Source: Muricea muricata (lineage: Eukaryota > Cnidaria > Anthozoa > Malacalcyonacea > Plexauridae). From it: a stretch of DNA of 64,000 nucleotides. The notes below the pieces were generated by a model. The model saw only the letters and a list, made by a program, of their open reading frames with translations. It was not told the origin of the DNA and did not search any database. Each line of letters begins with the position of its first letter. Within the stretch, counting starts at the first letter, position 1. The stretch is from NCBI GenBank assembly GCA_963855995.1, contig OY979718.1, positions 45,796,059-45,860,058 of the forward strand. Direction: 5' to 3'. Positions 40,381-64,000 of this stretch are shown here, piece by piece. Position numbers and translations under genes: made by a program.

Positions 40381-41091
40381 TATTTAATATGACTACTACA
40401 TGCTACTTTGTATAAATATGTTTATGACAAATATATACTATTATTATTGTTACTTCGCCCTGTATCCCCAATGTTAGATCATGGCTATGCTACTGTGAGT
40501 GTGTGATATTATATCTGTATGGTGACGCATTCACTAAATAGACCCACAATGTCCTAGGAAAAGATAAAATTGAAGTGAATATCAATATTCTGCAGATGGT
40601 CAAATTAAAAAGTGCATGATCCGAATATCTTGTGCCAGCACAAGAGTTGAATAGTTGATAGGTTACCCTAATAAATGAGCAAAAAATTTAACAGTTCGCT
40701 ATGTTTTTCTTCGTATTTTCTTTCGTTTTTAAATAGCTCTCGTTACTGCCGATAAGCGCCCGGGCACAAACATTTGACGCAACCATACACAACCGTGCGT
40801 TTTCTGTGGTTTCATCGCTTTCATCACGGTCGGACTCGATTACATGAAGTAAAGACTAGGAAACACTCCAGACCGCCTGTCAGAGGAATGTGTACTCAGA
40901 ACCGCAACAACAGATAAACAAGAAGACGCAACCAGTTACTAAGGCGAATTCGAAGATTGTTGAATTTTATGGCAAGAAACGGCATTTTGAAGTATATTTT
41001 ATGACAGAAGACATGTTCGTTGTTACGTTTCTCAGAAATTAATTGTCTTTGTTAAGAACAGTTTGTTTCGCAGGAAATATTTTTGCGCAGA
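40381..41091 (+). promoter_or_regulatory. 5' flank of IFT57
   Basis: No ORF or repeat is evident. The stretch nearest the start codon (~40740-41090) is less AT-rich and presumably holds the promoter and 5' UTR. 'tttcgcag' (41066-41073) and 'tttgcgcag' (41082-41090) could be acceptors of a 5'-UTR intron. I looked for an RFX X-box, common at ciliary genes, and found no clean match. Confidence 0.35.
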
Positions 41092-56909
<15,818 letters not shown>

Positions 56910-59001
56910 ATGTGTAAATTTTAGATTTTATTGAAAACTAAATCGTACATTATGCTCGTGTATGTACTGTAAATATTTCATGTTAACATATATGTTTATG
57001 CTAAAACTGGATAATGTACAGTTTACAATTACCAACAAAAATTGCATGGTGTTTACCGTGTAAATGACCTGTTATATACAAACCTAGTATTTATTCAGTA
57101 CATGGCATTACATGACCAGTGAAAACGTAAAAAGAGACGTTTTGCGACAAAGATGTTTATATAGTTGTATTTCTTCATGATTTATGTTATATGATTTTTT
57201 GCATAAAAATATGTAATCGCATTTTGATGTTGCATCAACCTTATACGCCTTAGTTACAAGGTTGATGATATGATTGTTGTGTGTCTATGCCACTGATGGA
57301 GGAACTATAGCTGGATAGAGCATCTTCAGTCGGCGAATTTTGAAGCCAGAATATTTGTGAGATGAGATTTTGGATCGGTCGAAGGACACGATTGCGATTG
57401 ACGTGTGCAACCTGGCCAAATTATCAATAAAATACATACCTTTTCCTATTTAACTGTTATGTATGAAATAGCTTCTCCAAATTTTTCCAGCAATGGTTTT
57501 CATAAAACTTGGCGTTCAAAACTCTTGGTGATCAGACTCATGCGGCCATCTTAAAGTGATCTCATAGGAAAATTTTTACAAGAGGTCACTTTGAAAACAA
57601 GTTGATTCAGATGATATTTATCCATATTAGCGCCGATAGCTAACTATTGTAAGAGCCTATATATTTGTGGTGGTGACTGCGTAACGTGCGCCAAAGTCGT
57701 GTGGCCCGTGTACGTGTCGGATGACTGCAAGTTACGGTTTTAAAATACGATTTCTGCGATCAACATGTTTTGCTACTGCCAGCTAGCTTAGCTAGCTATA
57801 TTTTATGGTATTTTGCTACGATTGGTATTACTGACAGCCTTCAAACCGTGCTCAAGTTAGTAACGCTCTACTATCCTAACATTCTAAACCGCCCATCGGG
57901 CTGAATGACACAACACAACTGATACAGAATTTTGCGAAATATGTCAACAGTGCACATTTGCAACTAAGTTTAAAACCACGGAAAAAAAGCTGTTAACAAC
58001 TTGTAACAAGCTGCCGGCCTCATCACACTTGTTACAGAGTATTTTATGTATAAAGCCAAGTTAGCCCGTTAACTAACAAAAATATTACAACAAGGCTGAC
58101 AAAACAGTAAGTACCCTGCAGTGAGCAGAGCTCACACTGCGCTTGTGTACCGAGAAAATAAGGCTCTGCAGCATTCGTATAACGCTTCCTCCAAGATTTT
58201 GGACGAAGTAAACCATTTTAATATGTTTAAACTGGTATTTGATGCGCGCGATTTCCATTTGACGGTGGACCGTTTACTAAATGCGAGTCCACGATGTAAA
58301 CAGACAGGGTTAGTAGTATTCATGGATAATTAGGGAACTTTAACAATTTCTTGACGAAACTAATGATGGTTTGGTCTAATTATTCATGAATATTATACCA
58401 ACCCTGAAACAAAATAAAACATCTTTTACAACGTATATACAGATTCATTGAGGTTTCCGTAATTAAGTTCTTCTAATTGGTTCAAAAGACGTCGTCCGCT
58501 AGTGTACACATTAAAAGTGCTTTTGAATAATTTATTTTCATTTCGCACAAAACAATTGCACAATTTGCACGAGAAGGGGAATTTGGATGTAACCAAGCAA
58601 CCAAATGCAGAGCATGTGCAATGAAAGTGGAATGCGAATACTGCAGAGGCTTATTCTCTCGCTACCCCAGCGCTATAAAACTCCGGCTCTGCTAACGTGA
58701 CCTGCGATCATGCTCTATACTAAATAATAGAGTCTGATACAATTCTTAATCAACCCGGTCGCTCTCAGCCCACACAATCAAAAATACTCGTGCTAGAAAT
58801 AAGCCAATTAGAGTTACAACCGAAATCCGGTTGTAATGGCACAGGCGTTTGATAGTATTTGTATCCGGCCTTTATCTAAATTAAGACCTGATCGCAGGTT
58901 ACTGCTCACAGGGTAAAAATTGTAACGATGCTGTTACATTATGTGTAAAAACCAACGTTCTTGGAACCTTGTGAAAAGCGTATCAACTGGAGTGGTAATA
59001 C
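56910..59001. other. Intergenic region downstream of IFT57
   Basis: No convincing gene. It holds the candidate poly(A) signal, a 'ttaacaacttgtaacaag' motif (~57990) shared with two places further right, and a small hairpin 'acaaccg-aaat-cggttgt' (~58814). Short ORFs at 58121-58333 on both strands lack recognisable domains. Confidence 0.5.
57426..57431 (+). terminator. Candidate IFT57 poly(A) signal
   Basis: The first clear AATAAA after the IFT57 stop, 517 bp downstream. Transcript ends cannot be read from the sequence. Confidence 0.3.
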
Positions 59002-59263
59002 TTAAAGTGCTTATAAACCCAAAATGGGTTATTGGTGATTCAGATAGAGCTAACAAAGTTAGTTAGTAAGTTATCATTTAGTTTTTTCGTTAAGCGTTTA
59101 GTTACGGAGATAACCGGGCTCAAAGAAGCCAGCTCGTTGAAAAAGTGCGCGCCTGTGGGAGACTGGATCCCAGGAACATGTTTATGTAGACTTTATATAC
59201 AATTACATAGTAATTTTAGTCTCGAAGCTCAAAGATCAGCTATTTTTGCGTAAAAAAGTTGGA

Positions 59264-59359
59264 ATGTCTTGCTCAAATTCATTCTCAAGTACACATAGCA
59301 AGGCTTCTACGAGCATGCCTCTTGAAATCGAAGATGAACAGTACGAAATTGAAATTTAA
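59264..59359 (+). pseudogene. Probable first coding exon of the P2X7-domain gene
   Basis: ATG 59264 opens a 31-codon frame, Ser-rich then acidic ('PLEIEDEQYEIEI'), and stops at 59357-59359. A +1 shift keeps coding-like sequence going ('NLIEKSHDEGTQGSHDGENY') to the MITE at 59442. Cnidarian-type P2X7-domain proteins usually have a short Ser/acidic N-terminus, so this is plausibly the start, now frameshifted. Confidence 0.4.
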
Positions 59360-59441
59360 TTGAAAAATCACACGATGAAGGCACTCAAGGTAGCCATGAT
59401 GGCGAAAACTATTACATGGATCAATGGATGCTTACTCAGAC

Positions 59442-59677
59442 CATAGAAATAATAGATATAGAATGCGTGCTTGGTAACCTAGCCGGTACCCAAATTGAAA
59501 AAAAAATTGCCCTTATAAATCCGCCATGTTGGATTTGTCCGAGGAGCGGTCTATGCGAATTACAGTGGGGCAAGTTTAATTTGCCCTTATAAATCGGCCA
59601 TTTTGAATTTTAATGTGGCGTCATTTGTTTATCTGAAAATAGATAGGAGCGCGCATTCTATATCTTTTATTTCTATG
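59442..59677. mobile_element. 236-bp MITE with 8-bp target duplication inside the P2X7-domain gene
   Basis: The 8-bp 'actcagac' at 59434-59441 is repeated at 59678-59685. Ends are 'catagaaataatagatata' and, inverted, 'catagaaataaaagatata'. An 8-bp duplication fits hAT- or P-type transposases. Internally it has two 'cccttataaat' motifs. Confidence 0.78.
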
Positions 59678-59683
59678 ACTCAG

Positions 59684-59782
59684 ACGAGCCAATTGATGAC
59701 GAAAATTGGCTTCAAGAGTATTACCGGAGGCGGGAAGGGGAAGCTGAAAAAGTTAAGGAATTACAACTTCGATGGAAAGAGA
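59684..59782 (+). pseudogene. P2X7-domain gene, acidic/helical exon
   Basis: In frame with 'gac' at 59683, it reads 'DEPIDDENWLQEYYRRREGE' and continues Lys/Glu-rich to 'LRWKE'. The only nearby donor (after 59782, 'gttaac') leaves phase 1, but the next exon needs phase 2, so the join fails by one base. Its upstream end was cut by the MITE. Confidence 0.5.
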
Positions 59783-59977
59783 GTTAACCTGTAACATCAT
59801 GGTAATTTTCGTACAATTTTTATTTTTTGCCATGCGCGTCACTTGGTATGTGTTTTAAATCATATGCGCAAATTAAATTTTCAACAAACTGAGAGTTGCC
59901 TTATTAATTAAACAGCATTGTCATTTACGTTTCATAATTACAGTAAAGTGGGTTTATTTAAATTCATTCTACCATAG

Positions 59978-60217
59978 GTGCACTGGTAGCACTGGATTGT
60001 TGCAAAATGCCAAAGAATGCTGTTGTTGCCTGGAGATCGAAAATTGCTTACAGTTCATTGAAGTTTATTGTAAAGATGGTAAAGGAGCACTGAAATGTAT
60101 AACAGATCACCCCGGTTTTCCAGCTGTTTGCCTCAACAAGTGGTCGTTAGAGATTAGGGCTGATAATTATAAAACTCGAGATGGTCAGCGTTACAGACAG
60201 AGTGGTTCAAAAGAAAG
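59978..60217 (+). pseudogene. P2X7 receptor C-terminal (ballast) domain, first half
   Basis: An exon between 'ccatag|' and '|gtagac', ending phase 2. Visible blocks are 'LLQNAKECCCCLEIENC', 'CITDHPGFPAVCLNKW' and 'DGQRYRQSG'. The paired Cys and 'ITDHPGF.AVCLN.W' are the signature of the cysteine-rich zinc-binding C-terminal domain of vertebrate P2X7 receptors. Outside vertebrates this domain occurs in proteins with no channel part, and none is seen here. The function of such proteins is unknown to me. Confidence 0.78.
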
Positions 60218-60291
60218 GTAGACTTATTACCATTCATTTTCTCTGAAGATGTAACTATTATGTAACATTGATATGTATTTTTCTAATATAG

Positions 60292-60463
60292 GTGTCTTCA
60301 AGGTGTTGCATATAGACAGTTCACACGGATGGTACATGGTCGGTAAAGGGATAAAAGAATACCATTGCCTTCTTGTGCATATACTGCTATTCGTTCCACT
60401 TTTAAGCTTGATCATGCATTTACTGGCTATGATGATATTGAAACAGATGACGAGAGTCAATAA
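60292..60463 (+). pseudogene. P2X7 C-terminal domain, second half, with an in-frame stop
   Basis: Acceptor 'taatatag|'. The Arg codon split with the previous exon completes, then 'CLQGVAYRQFTRMVHGR', an in-frame TAA (60344-60346), and 'RDKRIPLPSCAYTAIRSTFK', ending 'DDESQ' and TAA (60461-60463). Homology to the domain ('AYRQF', 'IP.C....IR..F') continues across the stop in the same frame, so it is a nonsense change. 'gtaaag' at the stop could act as a donor, but no exon was found to follow. Confidence 0.72.
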
Positions 60464-61354
60464 TTATCTTTAAATGGGTACAGACATGTTTTTAATATGC
60501 TAGCTCACTATTAGAAGTTCAAAGACTTAAGTATCTGAAGTATATAAAATCTTTTAACAGCCACAATAATTTCTGTTAATTATGTCTCTACACAGTTGCA
60601 AGTAAATGTTACATGTGCTCTGAGAAATAGCATCTTGCATAAAAATGAACAAACTTGTTTGACAATATTTTCTAGTTATACCACATTAAAATTAATTTTT
60701 CCCTCAACGTTAACTTGAATGAATTTGAATTTTATCATCATCCCGCTGCCCTCCCCCTACTAATTATTGATTCTATCGGCCACTCAAGAATCTTGAGCAT
60801 CTCAAAATATACTGGGTCAAACAGTGTTATTATTAAGTTCTTCGTAAGTTTGCATGGTAAGCATCAATATCAGTTATTATTACCTAAAGTTTGTTTTCAT
60901 AACCCAGCTTGACAAGATGCTATCTTGGGAGTATATTTTCCATTGACTGACAGGTTTTTACATTTAGAGAAATCTGTGTTGGATTAATGTGTGCATAATA
61001 TATTATTATCTCATTAATAGATTACTGCCACACCATGGCATTGTGTGCTCAATTTGCTTATGGCAGCCATTTTATCTGGGACACCAAGATAAAAACTTTT
61101 TATAATCCATCTAATAACAAATCAATTTATTTGCAAATCTTTGCTTATTTAACCTTATTGTTACTGGTATGGAAGCAAACAAAGACTTTTTGATATTATT
61201 TTTAAGTTTTGACAAAATATAACAAAATGTAAACAATAACAAAAGCCTGCAATACTCTGGTGTGACAGTAACCTTTAAACAAGAAAAATATTTTTGGTAA
61301 TGGCAAACAAGTGCTTCTGTAATATATACATTCCAAGTGCAATGCAGTGCAACT
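60464..61354. other. Non-coding interior between the two convergent transposon genes
   Basis: AT-rich, presumably both 3' UTRs. No domain recognised on either strand. Confidence 0.5.
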
Positions 61355-61373
61355 TTAGTTTGTTTTATTTCTT

Positions 61374-61486
61374 GGACAGGAAGCTACATTTTTGTGGCCT
61401 TTCATAGGCTTATTGCACATCTTGCATTTTGGTGCATTTCTTTTTGGTTTGGTGCTGGTAGTTGATGCGGCTGGAACTGTGCAAAA
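61374..61486 (-). CDS. Zinc-knuckle-like C-terminal exon beside the THAP gene
   Basis: On the - strand, after a good acceptor 'ttttgcacag|' (exon from ~61486), a frame reads 'PAASTTSTKPKRNAPK', then 'CKMCNKPMKGHKNVASC' and 'PRNKTN', then stop (~61358-61360). The C-x2-C-x6-H-x5-C spacing resembles a zinc knuckle, such as often ends transposase or THAP-linked proteins. It does not splice in frame to the THAP exon 31 bp away. Confidence 0.5.
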
Positions 61487-61500
61487 TAACATATAAAGCA

Positions 61501-61734
61501 TCAGTACTGGGTATAATACTCGAAACATTCTGGCGTAAAGTGTTTCGAGCAAACAACAGACGAACGTGTTGGCGTCCATTTATATCGCCTCCGTCGAACG
61601 AAGTCCATCCATTTCTTCCTTCGTTTTACTGCGTCGGATGAGCTTTCATCCCAAAATGGTACCTGGTACAAGAATATATCATTTTCCTTGTCTGTAGTAT
61701 TAGAACACCCGTGAACAACGCATCTTTCAGGCAT
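61501..61734 (-). CDS. THAP-domain protein, N-terminal exon
   Basis: ATG 61734 begins 'MPERCVVHGCSN', giving the THAP C-x4-C pair (C5, C10). 'KKWMDFVRRRRYKW' and 'SSVVCSKHFTPECF' follow, giving the C-x2-H pair of the C2CH zinc module. THAP domains bind DNA and are the recognition domain of P-element- and Kolobok-type transposases. The frame stops at 'EYYTQY', before the family's usual AVPTIF-like end, so it is an exon or a truncated protein. 'gtactg' at the end could be a donor. No transposase core follows. Confidence 0.8.
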   Translation of the reverse strand: MPERCVVHGCSNTTDKENDIFLYQVPFWDESSSDAVKRRKKWMDFVRRRRYKWTPTRSSVVCSKHFTPECFEYYTQY

Positions 61735-61999
61735 TTTTCCACAAAAAACTGCGGTGACACATGCATTCGCAATAGAACGCGCCTAGTGACTGTGAAAATT
61801 GGTTCCTGGGACCCAGGCCTCTAAGCATAAAATTTGGATGCGCACTTTTTTTCCCAAATGTGGCCAAACTAGCACGTTTGACTGCATTTATCTCCACAAC
61901 TAAACGCTCAACAAAAAAACTAAATTATAACTTACTAACTAACTTTTTTAGCTCTATTTGGATCACCAAAAAACCATTTTTGGTTTATAAGCACTTTAA

Positions 62000-62533
62000 C
62001 AGCTTGTTGCAAACTTGTTGACAACTTGTAAAAGACCGGGCCAACACAATATAGTTGTTGACGGTTTGTTTGCAGACTAATTGCTACAATTTGAGGTTGT
62101 GAGATTTCTGATTTTACGTATGAACTGTGTCGGTCTTGTGGGGTAGAGGTGCGCACAACGTGCGCCCGTAAGGGATAATCTGTTGCGCTAATTATCAACA
62201 TGTCGTACCGAATGTGACAAAAGACTTGTTACCTTAAGCTAGGAACAGGTAGCGCGAATACCATTTGACAGGACAACGTATGAGCAGACTTGTTTGAAAG
62301 TGGTAAACGGTATTTTCATATGAGCTTTGATTGGTTAATATCTGTTCTTATGAAATGTGAAATGCTTGATTCTGGTGCCGTGAAATGTGATTTACGCCCG
62401 TGAGGAGGCCTGATTCTCATTAGACATGCTCGGTGAAATGAAAGTAGTAGATGTCATCATCGGAGGCCTTTCAGAGGTCGATTCATATTGGAGGATTATA
62501 CATATTGAAATAAATAATACGATCTGTAACTAA
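62000..62533. other. Intergenic sequence right of the transposon
   Basis: Contains 'cttgttgacaacttgtaa' (~62015) and a 'gcgcacaacgtgcgc' palindrome (~62151). No gene recognised. Confidence 0.45.
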
Positions 62534-62683
62534 AGCCCCGTACGGACGAGCAAGTTTTCCTTGACAATTTATTTGCTCGTGTGTACGCGAGAAAATTGAC
62601 AATTTTTCCTTGACAAGGAGCCCAGACAATTTTTTCAGTCAAGGACAACTTGTCAAGAAAAACATGCTCGTTTGTACGGGGCT
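62534..62683. mobile_element. 150-bp MITE flanked by TAA (PIF/Harbinger-like)
   Basis: Inverted ends 'agccccgtac' plus 'acgagca.gtttt.cttgac' with few mismatches. TAA lies at 62531-62533 and 62684-62686, fitting the TWA target of PIF/Harbinger. Confidence 0.72.
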
Positions 62684-62686
62684 TAA

Positions 62687-63214
62687 AGGAACGTAGTATA
62701 TATCTGTAAACAAACAGAAGAAATGTAGAAGAAACGTAAAATTGCTTTTTTAAGACATGTGAATCGTGACAGTGAGTGAAACTGCTTTTTCTCCGCGCTG
62801 TGGAACGTGATCCGAAGCCCTCCCCCCTTTACCACGCTCTTGTTACAACTCGTCGATAGACTTGTAACAAGCGTTTCTATGCATGCACAATATACGTGTG
62901 CAATATACGAGAACGACAAATGATGGCCACCTGTACATGTACACTTGGTCACAAAATTTACCACAATTGATCGCCAGCAGTAAAATACACTTAGTTGCGT
63001 AACCTGTAGAGTACGACCAAATTTTCTTCTTTGTTTAATTATATAGTGATATACATATTCAGTTTATACAAATATATACTCTAAGTCTATACAAAATGAG
63101 GGTTAATCCATAAGGGCTTGGTTGCAAACTTGGTCCACTAGCTGGAAGTACGTTTGAAAAATATATATAACATATATTATTTTATATTTCAGTCGGTTTT
63201 CTTTGATGTACCGC
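62687..63214. other. Intergenic sequence, no gene seen
   Basis: A hairpin 'cttgttacaa ... ttgtaacaag' (62839-62871) is the third copy of this motif in the right part of the window. Confidence 0.45.
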
Positions 63215-63433
63215 GGGCTGTATCTCAGATACAGCCCTTGAATAAATAATTAGATCAAACTTGTGGAAAAATCTCGACGAATTTCGACTTAAATTGTTTA
63301 AAGTCGAAAGATTCTATTAGAAAACCTCCTCAAAAATAAAATAAGTTAGTTAAATCCTCGAAAGTCGGGCTGTATGTCATATACACCCCTCGGACGCTGC
63401 GCGTCCTCGCGGGCTGTATATGACATACAGCCC
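63215..63433. repeat. Cluster of 'gggctgtat...atacagccc' hairpins
   Basis: 63215-63237 is a perfect 11-bp stem with a 1-nt loop. 63367-63433 has 19-bp perfect outer arms and an inner 'ggacgc/gcgtcc' stem. 63411-63433 is itself a hairpin. Probably a foldback/MITE family. Confidence 0.65.
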
Positions 63434-63864
63434 TCCTTCTCGGTATTTAACTCTCACTTAAAGTATAATAATAGGTGCGCAGCTTGACATTGATGAATAC
63501 CGCCAACTTATTTTCGGCATACCTAACTGACGAATCATCTTGGCAAGTTAGGGATGAACCAATTTCCGGCCCAGGTGAACAGTCTTGCTATCTAGCAAAT
63601 ATTAACTTCGCGTGAACTTGCTTATATTATTGTGAACTCTTCGCGTGAGTGCGCATGAGCGGCATCCGAAGCTGGCAACTGAGCTTGGTGTATATTTGTC
63701 TAGTTAATTTGCTCTAATTTTACGTACAATTGTGACCAAATGGCTCGTAGATCAGCCGAGACCCGTAAGAACTGAGAATCGTAAAATGATGTAGTCCCGG
63801 AATGCCTAATTGACACTGTGGAGCGAGACTTTTGGCCTCGAATTTTGGACGAAGGCATTGTGCG
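63434..63864 (+). promoter_or_regulatory. 5' flank of the kinase-like exon
   Basis: GC rises toward 63865. An in-frame TGA upstream supports ATG 63865 as the start. No specific motif recognised. Confidence 0.3.
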
Positions 63865-63940
63865 ATGGCCAGCACTAGTGCTGGTCGAACGAAACGCCGT
63901 GATTTTAGCCTCGGAGATTTTGAGTTATCTACAACTCTCG
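63865..63940 (+). CDS. First coding exon of a probable AGC/PKA-like protein kinase
   Basis: ATG 63865 opens 25 codons plus one base, ending 'ctctcg|gtatgt', a strong donor. The reading ends 'DFSLGDFELSTTLG', which matches the lead-in to the Gly-rich loop of PKA catalytic subunits and PRKX-type kinases ('DF....T(L/V)GTGTFGRV'). The split Gly codon would begin that loop in the next exon, beyond the window. The evidence is short, so the family call is tentative and another kinase family is possible. Confidence 0.45.
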
Positions 63941-64000
63941 GTATGTAGTATTTACATTGTAACCCGTAAACGTTTAATGATTAAAATCATAAGCTAAGCC

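Larger units (their letters stand above)
59006..61995. mobile_element. TTAA-flanked DNA transposon with THAP gene (Kolobok-like)
   Basis: A 2990-bp element bounded by TTAA at 59002-59005 and 61996-61999. Termini are 'agtgcttataaacc' at both ends in inverted orientation. The first ~105 bp of each end align at high identity ('agagctaa.aaagttagtt'), and weaker similarity runs to ~190 bp ('ccaggaac'). It carries two convergent genes, THAP on - and a P2X7-type domain on +. Kolobok elements are known for TTAA targets and THAP-bearing transposases; piggyBac shares TTAA but not THAP. No DDE core is visible, so this copy is probably non-autonomous. Confidence 0.8.

Noticed and set aside
58121-58333. 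Overlapping ORFs on both strands
   Set aside because: No domain, splice context or codon pattern to support a gene.
61355-61579. 74-residue ORF starting at an upstream Met on the - strand
   Set aside because: Its first part overlaps the THAP exon in another frame; only the part after the 'gcacag' acceptor looks coding.
61935-62201. 88-residue - strand ORF
   Set aside because: It runs out of the transposon's inverted repeat into flanking DNA.

Overview
The window is eukaryotic and most likely from a marine invertebrate, probably a cnidarian. It has spliced genes with GT-AG introns, L2/CR1-type LINEs with endonuclease and reverse transcriptase, many MITEs, and an expansion-prone P2X7-type cysteine-rich domain with a THAP domain. 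No species is named; the call rests on gene and repeat content only.

Positions 1-39598 are a tandem satellite of about 3.31 kb units (12 units, cut by the left window edge). Four subtypes form a 13,256-bp higher-order repeat (A-B-C-D, twice), followed by recombinant A/C-D pairs and a decayed edge unit. Each unit holds two diverged direct copies of a ~0.7 kb segment; one carries a 182-bp near-perfect palindrome. The short conserved ORFs in the units do not behave like genes.

Positions 41092-56909 hold one host gene on the + strand, intraflagellar transport protein 57 (IFT57). I assembled it by eye from 15 exons whose phases all join, giving a 414-residue protein. Two LINEs lie antisense in its two largest introns (intron 2 and intron 11), and each carries one in-frame stop in its ORF2. 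Smaller introns carry a nested MITE/palindrome, a TA-repeat tract and a TA-flanked MITE. A 5'-truncated LINE remnant lies between the satellite and the gene.

Positions 59002-61999 are a TTAA-flanked DNA transposon with long terminal inverted repeats. It holds two convergent genes: a THAP-domain gene (- strand), apparently missing its catalytic core, and a decaying P2X7 C-terminal-domain gene (+ strand) interrupted by a MITE and an in-frame stop. TTAA targets plus THAP fit the Kolobok superfamily. Beyond it are a TAA-flanked MITE, ACAGCCC hairpins, and at 63865-63940 the probable first coding exon of an AGC/PKA-like kinase that continues past the window.
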